Below are positions 23,599 through 33,938 of a stretch of 64,000 nt of DNA, piece by piece. Location of the stretch: positions 248,001 to 312,000 of the forward strand of contig JAFMOC010000764.1 of NCBI GenBank assembly GCA_019802505.1, in the 5' to 3' direction. The position numbers were made by a program, and so were the translations under genes. How positions within the stretch are numbered: position 1 is the stretch's first letter; every line of letters begins with the position of its first letter. The DNA is from Corydoras sp. C115 (lineage: Eukaryota > Chordata > Actinopteri > Siluriformes > Callichthyidae). The notes under the pieces are model-generated. The model did not search any database, had not been told where the DNA came from, and saw only the letters and a list, made by a program, of their open reading frames with translations.

Positions 23599-23868
23599 TG
23601 GGGGTGTCTTCAACTAAGGATTTTAATAGTCGAATCTGATTCATCAGATTTTCCCTATAGTCGACTGATAGTCGAATCAGTTAAAATTTCACCACAAGAT
23701 GGCACTATAAGCGTGGTTTTTAAAAAAGATTTTTTTTTTTATATTTTACTTGTTTTTCTAGAGCACCGGAATAACTGCAGGGGGAGCTTTATTAATGTGT
23801 AGCCTATTGTTAAAGCGCACACATCATTTAAAAAAAAAAAAATTTACCGAAATTTTTTTTACAAAAGG

Positions 23869-23932
<64 letters not shown>

Positions 23933-24081
23933 CGAAAACAAAGACATTTCATGTAAAAACTAATGCTTAGCAGCAGCCATGGGCACCCCCATGTGGTCAA
24001 AATTCGACTATGAGGTTCATAGTCGACTACGGTTCTCCGAAATCGAATCGTCGAATCAGCGAATATTGCAGCTCACCCCTA
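23599..24081. mobile_element. hAT-type MITE with (AT)n core, in unit 4
   Basis: TGGGGGTG at 23599 and CACCCCTA at 24081 are imperfect inverted ends, flanked by the perfect 8-bp duplication GTAAAAAC (23591-23598, 24082-24089). Interior is rich in GTCGACT/AGTCGAAT-type palindromes and holds a (AT)n run at 23871-23931. Unit 2 has the empty site (CAGTAAAAATGCAG near 12833). No coding capacity. Confidence 0.8.
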
Positions 24082-24405
24082 GTAAAAACCCTGTTTTTTA
24101 TTTTTATTTTTTAGATAATTTAGTAAATGGGATGTCATCAATTTGATTTCTTGCCACTATGTCCTGAAAATTGTGACTGTCCAAAAAGCATTAATGTGTT
24201 TTTATAACACGTCAAATGTTTAATGTTGAGCAGTTATTGTAAACATCATGTCCAGAGCTTAGACCATTTGGATTTCTAGATGTATTGTGGACATCGTTAT
24301 GTAGACCTTTCTCATCTTATGCTTGTTTTTTATAATTGTAGGATATTTTCAGCCAAAAATTTGTCTCACAATGTGTGCAAAATATTTTGGACAAAAATCT
24401 GGCTA

Positions 24406-26506
24406 CACAGCAAATTCTGGTTTTTGGAATAAACTCCCTGTGAGTTTATTCAACACATTTTAAGTGTACATGCGTGACCATTGAATACACTCTATGGCAG
24501 AGTTAAAGTAACTCTCTTCTGGGAGTTGATCTTTTAACTATGTTCAGGAGTTAAACCTGAACTCTTGTGGGAGTTCAAATATTCATCCCATCTAAGTAAA
24601 ATACAACACTCAACTGGAGTTTATTTTAACATGAAATCCTTCACAGATTTAAAAATTAATGCAAAAAAAGTTTTAATTATTAAACTAATATTTTAAAACA
24701 CTGGCAAAAATGACTTCAAAAAGACACAATTACTGAATTTTACACATTTTTATTTAACAAAATCGTAACTGCAGCGATGTGCATTTTAAATGAATTGCGT
24801 GGCCAAATGTAAATGGCATTAAAATAAGAAAATAAAATACTTTTAAATAAAAAATATTTCAGTCCAAAAAAAGAACAATGTAAAAGTATGCAAGTGATCA
24901 AATTACATTTCTTGCATGGGTGCTGTCCAGAGGTTGAATCTTTTCACATCCAGCATCACTTGTGTCACTGCTTAGACTGCTTGAGGTTGAGGCAGACAAT
25001 GTATCTGTTAGGCTCTGAGAGGAAGGCCATTCACTCTGTTGTTGCAGGAAAGCAAGATCTGAGGATCACAAATATCAAGAAACACTCACAAAAAATATTT
25101 CTAAATGTTGTACATTTTTTGTAATTCATTATGAACATTTGCAACCCAAACATGGTGTGAGTGTCACATATTCTGTCAGGCTGAAGTTGGCAGCTGAGTC
25201 TTTGGATGATTCTACTGGTAGGATGTCTGTAGAAGTAAAATCTGAATTTGTATCTTATTTTTATTGATTAATTATTTAATTAATTCACTGTATCTGCTAG
25301 CTCAGAATTTGAGACAATAACAGTTTACTTTAGGGTCAAGGTACAAATCAAAGCATATAGGTTAACTACATAACAAAAAAGTAAATATTAACTTTACAAT
25401 CACCTTACCATCATAAGTACTGATGACAAAACACACTTCTTTGACTGCTACAAGTTCTGGAAAGACATCTTCATCTATCTCTATCCCCTGCTCATCTGTG
25501 ACTTTTAGCAGTGTTTTCTGGTATGAGAAACTTCTGTTGCACTGAAACATATCATAAACGCTTCGTTAACAAACAAAGTAGTAATACTTCCCTTCAATTA
25601 CTTAATACAAAACATTTATGACTGACTTACCTGCACTGACAAAATCCGAAAAAAATAGCTTCTTCCAGTTTCACGTATTTTTTAGTTCCTCCGCGATTTA
25701 CTTTTATCAGCATTGTGGCCACTTAAGGAAAAAAAGAGCCTTTTACCAATAATAAAAGCAACATGTAAATCATTGTAACATACAAGTTTGCGTTAGAAGT
25801 TATTGAATGTGTAGCATATTCAGCCTAAAAATTTAGAAGTTTTAACCTGCCGAGCTACATTATCTAGCTAACGCAGCTGTTTGTTTATTAGCTAAAGTCA
25901 CGTTAGCTTTAGCGACTGAGGCGAAGCATCTCCACCATTTATTTAAAAAATAGCTAGCTAACTCTATCTTTTATGAGAGACAAGTCGCGTCACTTACTCT
26001 GTAGGCTATCGTTTTAACCAAAACTGGAGAAAAATATGAGAGACTAGCTTATCGACATTCATTCAATGCCCAAATCATATCCTGCCTCTTCGTACTTAAA
26101 CGTGCAACCGCTTACTCTAAAGGTAAACAATGCACGTTCAATATGCATTAATATATATATATATATAACTAGAAATTCGCACATACACACAATCAGAAGT
26201 ATTTCAGTTAATGTATTCATTTAATGAATAAAGTGCGCAAAAGTAAAATGGCGCTCTCACCTGCTTACAACGAAGTTAATGTGAAGAGTGACCGAGGTTG
26301 GCGCCAAGCAGTACAGGTGAATCAACTCCAAGAGAGTTCAGTAAAGCTCCTCAACACCTTTGCGAATAAACTCCGAAATACTACACTGCCAAAGAGTTCC
26401 CCTGAACTCAAGTTATAGTCTAAATTAGAGAATAAACTCAAACAGTCTAACACTTTAACACATTTTTGTCTAACTCCAGATTTTCGAACTCCAGGAATTT
26501 GCTGTG
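24406..26506 (-). mobile_element. TA-flanked DNA transposon carrying a multi-exon gene fragment
   Basis: Ends CACAGCAAATTCTGG (24406) and CCAGGAATTTGCTGTG (26506) are inverted repeats, each next to TA. Sister unit 2 has one TA at the same place (GGCTACTATGAGCTGG near 13193), proving a 2.1-kb insertion. Both termini are rich in GAGTT/AACTC motifs. No transposase is seen; instead the minus strand holds at least three exons with GT-AG borders described in the next entry. TA target fits Tc1/mariner or similar superfamilies; I cannot choose. Confidence 0.75.
24907..25713 (-). pseudogene. Gene fragment inside the transposon (PB1-like N-terminus, SAMD3-like?)
   Basis: Minus-strand exons: 25713-25631 (ATG; MLIKVNRGGTKKYVKLEE; donor GCAG/GTAAGT), 25541-25409 (acceptor TGTTTCAG; LLKVTDEQGIEIDEDVFPEL then VAVKEVCFVISTYDG; donor GATG/GTAAGG), about 25226-25165 (acceptor TTCTACAG; ILPVESSKDSAANFSL; weak donor), 25058-24907 (acceptor GATCCTCAG; Ser/Thr-rich SLTDTLSASTSSSLSSDTSD; donor AAAT/GTAATT). 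The first two exons resemble the PB1/ubiquitin-like start of the SAMD3-like proteins that are numerous in fish. A T-run indel in exon 1 and one more shift in exon 2 break the frame, so it is not functional as read. Introns are kept, so it was captured at DNA level. Whether it is host-derived cargo or the element's own gene is open. Confidence 0.45.
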
Positions 26507-26508
26507 TA

Positions 26509-27450
26509 CTAAGAGCTGGAAGAAGTTTTTCTTCCAGTGTGAATGCGCTGGTGTTGTTTCAAATAATTTTTTGGCAAAAAATCTTTCCACACTGTGAGCA
26601 GGAATAGGGTTTTTCTCCTGTGTGAATGCGTTGGTGTTCTTTAAGATTGCTCTGTTGGGCAAAACTCTTTCCACATTGTGAGAAGGAATAAGGTTTTTCT
26701 CCTGCATGAATGCGCAGATGTTGCATAAGACCGCTCTGAACAGTACCACATTGTGCGCAGAAATATGTTTTTCTCTCCTGTTTGAATATGCTAATGCACT
26801 ATAAAATGACTCTGTTCAGTAAAACCTTTTCCACACTGTGAGCAGAAATATGTTTTTTCTCCTGTGTGAATACGCTTATGCACTCTTAAAATCCCTCTGA
26901 TTTGAAAAACCCTTTTCACAGTTTCAACTTGACCCACAACATCCCACTTACACAGAAGAAAAACCATTCATGTGCTCACAATGTGGAAAAATCTTTACTT
27001 ATAAGTGTTCCCTTAAAAGGCATCAGCGTATTCACACAGGAGAAAAAACATTTCAGCTTCATCTTGACAAACACCAGCGCATTCACATGGAAGAAAAAAC
27101 ATTCATGTGCTCACAATGCGGAAAAAGTTTTACTAATAAAAGTAATCTTAAACGGCATCAGCATATTCACACAGAAGAAAAACCATATCCCTGCTCACAG
27201 TGTGGAAAGAGTTTTACTACACAGTGTAATCTTAAAGCTCATCTGTGTGTCCACACCAGAGAAAAACTCTACATTTTATTGGTGAAGTTTAAGACTTTTC
27301 ATCCTGAGAGCAGGGATGTGGCTTTTATTCTGTTTTAACACCCTGGGGACCGCTAAGGGGCATTCCATCAACAGTGTATGTAGAAACAATTTTCTTCTCC
27401 TCTGTGGTTGTGCTCATGTTCACACTGTAAAATGTATTCCTGTAGGCAGA
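26509..27450 (-). pseudogene. C2H2 zinc-finger exon, unit 4, with internal inversion
   Basis: The minus strand opens at about 27440 (CTGCCTACAG acceptor, then a start like MSTTTEEKKIVSTYTVDGMP) and runs to about 27299. From 27298 down to about 26913 the fingers are on the plus strand instead (MCSQCGKIFTYKCSLKRHQR ... TNKSNLKRHQHIHTEEKPYP, 26970-27290). Below 26913 the minus strand resumes with fingers to the stop beside the transposon at 26507. The plus piece begins with TTTCAACTTGACCCACAAC, matching the inner finger-exon sequence of unit 2 read on its sense strand, so it is the native segment flipped. Both strands also carry frameshifts. Not a working gene. Confidence 0.75.
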
Positions 27451-27640
27451 AAGTCTTTTTTTCCGTCTATCAATGTGCTGATTTTAACATGTTATTTCTC
27501 CATAGTGAAAAATGTATTCTCCACAGAATTGGTAATTTGTGTTTTGAATGTTTTCAAGTTGAGGTAAAAAAAATGTGATTGTTTGCTTGTAAAACACTAT
27601 AAGCTAGTCTTTTTGTGGTTTAACATTCATCACCACTCAC

Positions 27641-27856
27641 TGTAGAAGTCCAAAGGAAGAGTTCATAGCGTGTGGACACTCCAGATTCACACACCAGATG
27701 TCCTTCAGCAGGGCAAAGCTGCAGGGCACATTTCTGAGGTCCACTCCAATTCTGCCACATTGAAAATCTCCACACGTGCTTCAGAACATCTTCATAGTCT
27801 ATTTGAAGGCTGTCCTGTTTCGCCTTTATAGCCACATCAATTCTCTTATCGTGAGT
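27641..27856 (-). CDS. Zinc-finger unit 4: exon 3, 72 codons, unknown domain
   Basis: Minus-strand partner of 19478-19696: TTTTAAAG acceptor, CTACA/GTGAGT donor, 216 bases, fully open. Differs from unit 3 by about eight residues and one in-frame codon loss (CPAYGQHL versus CPAEGHL). See unit 3 for the unresolved splice phase. Confidence 0.4.
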
Positions 27857-28674
27857 CTTTAAAACAAGAAAAAAACAGATTTCATGCTTTTATCTGCAAA
27901 TACAATATTTATAGTCCAACACACATTTTCGTCATCATTCTAGATCAGAAATTCATAATAAGACCTTTTGAGGAACCCCCTCTAAGATAGACGAATAAAA
28001 GGCATCCTTTCTCCAACTATTTTTATGGGTCTATCAGGGATTGTAATCACACATCTGTTATGATGCACATATGCAACCCCAGTTTTGGATAAGAGAAAAA
28101 AGAAATTTTACTTTTACATAACACGTTCAGATATGTAGTATGGCAGAGTAAGCGAAACTACCTTTTGGCTTAGTTAAATCCAGATAGTGACTTTTTTTAA
28201 GTTTATTACTAAATACAGTATCAAGTAACATTTTACAGAATCAGACTTTGTTTTCTGCTTTACTTTTTGTGTAGTTTGTGGTGGTATTGTGGGTAATGAT
28301 CTCACCTGGACTTGTAACAGGTTCAAGGTGTTTCTCCTCCTTTTATTAAATAAGAGCTGGGATAGGATCCATCACCTCCATGACCTTGTTCTTGATAATA
28401 GTAAAAATAAATTAAATGTTCTGCTGAATAAAGTTCACTGCATTGTGGTTTGTTTAATGAGAGAGTTCTGAGAGAGAATCCTAAACATGTCATTTTATAC
28501 ATTATTATTTCGGATAACACTGCATTCTCATACATTTTTAACGTTATTAGTATTATAAACAATGACGTCATCTAGAACAAAGTCTTAAAGAAAAGCACCT
28601 TCTATCAGTCTTATTTCCATCGTGATAATCCACACACAGTACAAAGCTTTAATAAGTTTAATAAAGAATCTCAC
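27857..28674 (-). other. Introns of unit 4 with exon 2 remnant
   Basis: At about 28380-28300 (minus) the exon 2 block is present with ATGGAGGTGATGGATCC but a TAA TAA pair interrupts it where unit 1 has CAA CAA; donor CCAG/GTGAG intact. No other exon seen. Confidence 0.5.
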
Positions 28675-28870
28675 CTTCAGTAATGAACTGGATTTGATCT
28701 GATGATAATAATGATGATGTGCACAACTTTTTCATTTTTATTCAATTTCTCGTAGCTCTAAACACACGTTCTGCTGCTGTTGTTCTTTTTCTTCGTTTCC
28801 TGTTTATTGTCGGTTAGGATTCCAGACTAGTGTTTGGACGCTCTTCAATACATATTATTAAGTTGGCTTC
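28675..28870 (-). promoter_or_regulatory. Zinc-finger unit 4: 5' exon and promoter block
   Basis: Fourth copy of the shared 5' block, donor ACTGAAG/GTGAG at 28675, with GTGCACATCATCATTATTATC and an AACCGACAATAAACAGG segment. Confidence 0.55.
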
Positions 28871-28905
28871 TCAAACCTTAGAGAGAGCATCATCATTTTA
28901 AATAA

Positions 28906-29264
28906 ACTGCTTTTTACGCGAGCCGCAAATTGAAACGTTGTCCTGTATTGTTGTTGAAAGTCAGACTGCAGTTTTGAAATTCGTGTTTTTTAATCTGCCA
29001 TTGGATGGCTGTGTTGTCTATATATATACACCATATCCTTCCTGAATCACTCAGCAGCAGGAGGACAGTTTGTGCATTAGATATTGAACTGGAATCTTTT
29101 ATTTATTAGATATAACCTATTATTTTATTGTTAATGTAGAACTGAGTTTAATTCACTGAGCTGCAAAGCTGATTTATGTCTGAACTTAGAGACTTCACAT
29201 CTCATGATCCTTAATAATAATAAAAAATAATGTGACGTCACCCAACAATCCAGCAGGAAAGCGG
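28906..29264. other. Unassigned sequence upstream of unit 4
   Basis: No coding signal. TATATATATACACC near 29021 followed by CAGCAGCAGGAGGACAG might be a promoter-like stretch, but nothing supports a gene. Confidence 0.3.
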
Positions 29265-29288
29265 CATATATATATATATATATATATA

Positions 29289-29340
<52 letters not shown>
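29265..29340. repeat. (AT)n microsatellite
   Basis: TA repeats broken once by ACTGTA. Confidence 0.95.
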
Positions 29341-29341
<1 letters not shown>

Positions 29342-29509
29342 TATTTGCAACAACACACAATACAAACGTCATACAAAATATACAAAAAAGGTACAAACAT
29401 TCATGGAGTATGTAGTACTCCTCCATGAACTACACACTAAAAGTGCTAAAGAACAAAAAATAAACGAAACGAGCAAATTATACAATCAAAAACATAAAAC
29501 ATCAAATGA

Positions 29510-30965
29510 TTAGATATCTGGTATAAGATGCTTCTGGCAATTTTCCAATCTATTAATCTACTTAAAAAGGAATATTATGCTTTAAAATCATTCATAAAAC
29601 CGAGCAAAGGGGGCTTATTGCTTTTCCATTTACTGCAATGAATTTGATATTTTCCTAAATGATCGATGAATGACGATGAATATCGAAATATCGAAGCTTT
29701 AAATAATCCAATATCCAATGTCTTTCCAAAAAGTTTGTAAATAGTGACATAATGTCACATCCTGTCCTGAATCCCCCAGAGGTGAGCGGGTCCACCGGAC
29801 AACGCGGACGCCGCTCGCGCATTGGTGAGCGTCTCTCGGGATCCGGCGACGCGTAAACCACAGCGCCCGCCGGTCTAGACGGAGGGAGACGCTCCCACGA
29901 ATGTGACCTGCGCGGAGCGTCAACGCAGCGACACACCATAGCGGAAATGCGAAAGGAGGTCACTGGAACACCGGGATAAAAACCAAACAGAATTTATTAA
30001 AAGATGGTGCCGAAGCACCAACAAAACGGGGATAACAAAACAGAACGTAACGTTGGGTATGACAACCACAAAACAAAGACGTGCTCAGTATTGAGGGATA
30101 AAACAGATTAAATAGAAAACCAACTAAACACGTGACAAACCCAACCAATCACCCAAGTGAGATAATGAGAACCGAAAACGAGGGACAGGTGCAGCAGGTG
30201 CTCGTGACACATAAGTAAAATCATCTAGGAATTCTTTGTTTGACTTGCATAAGGTGCATAAATCAACTTCAAATTTAAATATTTTTCCAAGACATACAAC
30301 TATGTGATATATCTTATTTATTATTTTGAAATGTGTTTCCTTTACTTTAGGAGATATAGGCCATCCAATAAATTATGAATGGGCAAATGTGATTATAGGT
30401 TTAAAATTGGTGTAAAGGGGTTTCTTGAAAGAATCTTTATTATAGTCATAGTAGATGCTTTAACATGTAAATGTTGACATCACCATACTAGTATGGTGTT
30501 GACATCACCATATTAAATTAATACTAAAGGGATGGCTTTACACGTACAAAAATAAATAAATAAATTATTTTTTTTAATAAGGGATGAGAATTCCAAAAGA
30601 TTTCCCTGAGAGTATAGGAGATCCTTTACAAAAATTATACCTCTGTCATAGAAATCCGTTTAAAATATTTACTTCCTACCAACCGTAATTGCCCTATTAT
30701 TCCAAAAAAAAAGACCTATGAGGGAAAAATTATGTTGGAATATAATTTTCTAAAACTGATTAATTTTTTGTGCAAATTTGTTTAATTGGAATCTTACTAA
30801 TTTCAGAGTCCCATTTTGCAAAGAATTCAACACCTCCCAGTTGTTTATAAATAGCACAAGGAATATGATACAACATTGAATTTTATTGCATAATCAAGGA
30901 CTGTAGCCATTTAGTCCTGAATGAACCTCTCATATGCTGCTGTTAAAACAATGCCAAGTTCTACA
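29510..30965 (-). pseudogene. L1-type LINE ORF2 3' part, split by a solo LTR
   Basis: Minus-strand pieces fit the L1 ORF2 C-terminal region: SKIPIKQICTKN near 30800, PLLKxGFL-like around 30650, KVKETHFKIINKIYH and KFEVDLCTLCKSNKEFLDDF at about 30350-30220, then HYLQTFWKDIGYWII at about 29755-29700 after the LTR. CTLC is the conserved cysteine pair before the C-terminus. Stops and shifts throughout; 5' truncated. Confidence 0.65.
29753..30209 (-). mobile_element. Solo LTR (family 2)
   Basis: TGTCACATCC at 29753 to GTGACA at 30209, 457 bp, flanked by CATAA (29748-29752 and 30210-30214). TTTAATAAA on the minus strand (near 29995) gives minus orientation. GC-rich, unlike the surrounding L1 remnant. 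Confidence 0.75.
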
Positions 30966-31041
30966 AATGCATATCAGCTCACACTCACACACATGTTCTA
31001 CAGGAGGCGTCTTTAATTTAAAAATAACTAGTAAGAAGAAG

Positions 31042-31391
31042 GCGGCACGGTGGCTTAGTGGTTAGCACGTTCGCCTCTCAGCGCTAGGGATTCCCGGTTC
31101 AAATCCCCATCTGGGTGGAGTTTCGATGTTCTCCCCTTGTCCACGTGGGTTTCCTCCGGGTTCTCCGGTTTCCTCCCACAGTCCAAAAACATGGATGGAA
31201 ACATGGAATTCTCAAAATTGCCCCACATATAGAGTGTGTCTTTCTGTGTGAGTTAGTGTGTGCCCAGCGATGGATTGGCGCCCTGTCCTGGGTCTTTCTG
31301 CCCAGCGCCAGATGTTCTCCTCTGGATGGGCATGGGGAACCCCACCGCGACCCTAATAGAGGATAAAGCGGGAGATAATGAATGAATGAAT
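31042..31391 (+). repeat. Mermaid-type SINE, full length
   Basis: GGCGGCACGGTGGCTTAGTG head, GGTTCAAATCCCC B box, GATAATGAATGAATG tail; AGTAAGAAGAA duplicated on both sides. Confidence 0.85.
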
Positions 31392-31684
31392 AGTAAGAAG
31401 AAAAAAAAATTTCGTGAATATTTGCTGAATCTAAAGCAACAGCGCCCCCTGGTGACACTGAATATACAATAACAGAAAGGAACACCTGAGGAACGCAGTT
31501 TGGGCGGTAACTGCTGCAGATATTCAGGTATGTAGTGTTGCAGCCTGAAGCTACGGTGGGCGGGGTAAATGTCAATCATTTTCGACTGCACCCGATCAGA
31601 TAGATTGTTCAACCGGTTTCAGTAAAAGGGTTTAAACCTCAATTAGACCGAGTTCAGCATCAGAAACAGTCATGTTGAAATTTA

Positions 31685-32031
31685 TTATTCATTCATTCAT
31701 TCATTATCTCCCGCTTTATCCTCTATTAGGGTCGCGGTGGGGTTCCACATGCCCACCCAGGGGAGAACGTTTCGGGCACTGGGCAGATAGACCCACGACA
31801 GGGCACCAATCCATCGCTGGGCACACACTCACTCACACACACACACTCTATATGGGGAGAATTCAATTGACTTGATCCATGTTTTTGGACTGTGGGAGGA
31901 AACCGGAGAACCCGGAGGAAACCCACGTGGACAAGGGGAGAACATCGAAACTCCACCCAGATGGGGATTTGAACCGGGAATCCCTAGCGCTGAGAGGCGA
32001 ACGTGTTAACCACTAAGCCACCTTGCCACCC
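31685..32031 (-). repeat. Mermaid-type SINE, full length
   Basis: Minus copy flanked by TGAAATTTATTATT at 31676 and 32032. Confidence 0.85.
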
Positions 32032-32179
32032 TGAAATTTATTATTTTAATTTAATTTATTTAAAAATATAAGCAACTACATGACTGAATCAGTCTTGTAG
32101 GTTTTTTTTTCCATGTCATCAGTTCCTTTTCTGTCTGTATTGATCAGATTTATTATTCTTACTGTGAGTTGAGTTTGTT

Positions 32180-32340
32180 TTGTGTTTAGTCTGATTCAGG
32201 ATCAGAGATTAGAATCTCTGATCCTGGTTCGCCCTGTCCTGGTTGTGTCTGCCAAGACATTCTCCCCTGGAAGGCATGGGGAACCCCACCGCGACCCTAA
32301 TATAGGATAAAGCGGAAGATAATGGATGGATGGATGGGTG
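32180..32340 (+). pseudogene. Decayed NLR N-terminal exon cut by a SINE tail
   Basis: TTTTGTGTTTAG followed by TCTGATTCAGGATCAGAGATTAGA matches the acceptor and first bases of the 117-bp NLR cassette exons at 32886 and 44392. From 32229 the sequence is a 3' piece of a Mermaid-type SINE (CGCCCTGTCCTGG to GATAATGGATGG). The exon is therefore truncated. CAGGATCAGAGATT-AG-AATCTCTGATCCTG at 32197-32226 forms a perfect hairpin. Confidence 0.5.
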
Positions 32341-32885
32341 GAGGAAATAAAGCCAAGGACAGGTTCTAGTTCTCAGGAAAATTAGAACGAATATAGCCAG
32401 GAGAGAATGGAGAAGGTGGTGGACATTGAGAAGGTGGTGTAGGTGTGACAGTTATAAAGATCTTTAAAACATTTATACCTCTGTTCCATCTCTGAGAATA
32501 AATAGTGTGTAAGAAGAGGGAAACTTATGAGGATCATTTCTAAGTGTCAATGTAAAAGCAAATATGTGTTTAAAATAACTTCTGATACAAAACTGAAAGA
32601 GTTAACAGCTATTAACTGTGTGTAGAACAAATATAAAGATAACTATTTGTAGTATATTGAGCTGGTACAAGTTAGACTTTGTATACCCTTACTGAAAATT
32701 GTAGTTTGCTTCCGACCACTAGAGGTCAGTAGGACACCATGCTGCAGTACTACTATGTTTTGTGTATATACTGTATGTGTCTGTTGACTTCCGAGTAAAG
32801 CAAGTTCGTTCACACTAATAATCTGGTGCGTGTTCATTGCAAGGATAACGATTATTATGATACTATCTGTTTTTTTGTGTTTTAG
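32341..32885 (+). other. NLR 5' intron or upstream sequence
   Basis: Nothing recognised beyond the polypyrimidine tract and acceptor leading into the exon at 32886. Confidence 0.4.
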
Positions 32886-33002
32886 TCTGATAAAGCATCA
32901 GAGATCAGATTCACCTGAATCCAGCTGTGTGTCCATGAGGAGTGAGGAGTCCATGGATGTTCCAGAGAAGTTCAGAAGATCAGATGTTCCTGGTGGATCC
33001 AA
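32886..33002 (+). CDS. NLR gene, N-terminal cassette exon 1 (117 bp)
   Basis: Acceptor TTTTGTGTTTTAG, donor CCAA/GTACGA. 117 bases, phase 2 at both ends, encoding LIKHQRSDSPESSCVSMRSE then ESMDVPEKF. The SDSPESSCVSMRS(D/E)xSMDxP pattern is characteristic of the repeated N-terminal exons of teleost NLRC3-like genes. Because it is phase-symmetric it can be duplicated or skipped without shifting the frame; a second cassette of identical length is at 44392-44508. Confidence 0.75.
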
Positions 33003-33623
33003 GTACGAATGTTTCATTTACATTTAGTCATTTAGCAAACGATTTAATCCAAAGCAACTTACAAATAAGAGATCAATGTTATTCTCAATGTTTTTCATAT
33101 ATACTATAATATATATATTATTAAGTATAAATTCAAATCCAAGATTTAATTAAAACCTTTATTACTGCAGTGTTTTAGGTTATGGAAAAATAGAAAGCTA
33201 TAAGATTCTAAAGATTTATGGGAAAAACTTAACTTCTGAATGCAGTAATTGTTTACACTGACAAAGAAAACAAAAACAAAAACAGGTAATTACCTAACCG
33301 ACACAAAGAAATCAAAAGAGGAGCAGAGACAGGTAAAGTAGCAGGGTTCAGGGAAGGAGCAGTGTCAGGTGAAAGAGTAGAATCAGCTTAAGAAGCAGAA
33401 TCAGGTGAAGGAGCAGAATCAGGTGGTGGAGCAGAGTCGGGTGAAGAAGCAAAGTTTAGTAAAATAAAAATTTAGGGAGGTGGTGGGTTGGAGTATTTCT
33501 GTCAGTGAGCTGATGAACTTCATAGCAGTTAGGTTTCTATGAGCAATACGATGAACGAGCCTTAATTCAAAATGTATTCTTTACCAACATGGAGATGATA
33601 AAGACATAAAAATATGTGGGACT

Positions 33624-33666
<43 letters not shown>
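33003..33666 (+). repeat. NLR intron with 18-bp minisatellite and (AAT)n
   Basis: 33317-33460 holds eight 18-bp units of the GAAGGAGCAGAATCAGGT type (hexapeptide-like EGAESG in one frame, closed by TAA). 33629-33666 is (AAT)n. A teleost repeat tail (CATTTAGTCATTTAGC) lies at about 33019. Confidence 0.7.
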
Positions 33667-33668
<2 letters not shown>

Positions 33669-33938
33669 CGGCACGGTGGCTTAGTGGTTAGCACGTTCGC
33701 CTCTCAGCACTAGGGATTCCCGGTTCGAATCCCCATCTGGGTGGAGTTTCCATGTTCTCCCCGTGGCCGCGTGGGTTTCCTCAGGGTTCTCCGGATTCCT
33801 CCCACAGTCCAAAAACATGGATCAAGTTAATTGAGTTCTCCAAATTGCCCCATATAGAGTGTGAGTGAGTGAGTGTGTGGGGAACTCCACCGCGACCCTA
33901 ATAGAGGATAAAGCGGGAGATAATAAATGAATGAATAA
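33667..33938 (+). repeat. Mermaid-type SINE, short body
   Basis: GCGGCACGGTGGCTTAG head to GATAATAAATGAATG; about 80 bp missing before the tail. It sits in the (AAT)n array, which continues on both sides as target duplication. Confidence 0.8.

Larger units (their letters stand above)
16600..28905. repeat. Inverted-duplication pair B (zinc-finger units 3 and 4)
   Basis: Mirror blocks: 5' exon (16620-16804, + versus 28675-28870, -), exon 2 remnant (17300 versus 28380), exon 3 (19478-19696 versus 27856-27641), finger exon (19987 on versus 27450 down), GGCTTCAGATGCATCTGC 3' flank and CTGTGGCTAAA... / CCTGACACCTTTACAC flank (about 22430 versus 22860). Axis between 22520 and 22790. Units 3 and 4 resemble each other more than units 1 and 2. 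Confidence 0.75.
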
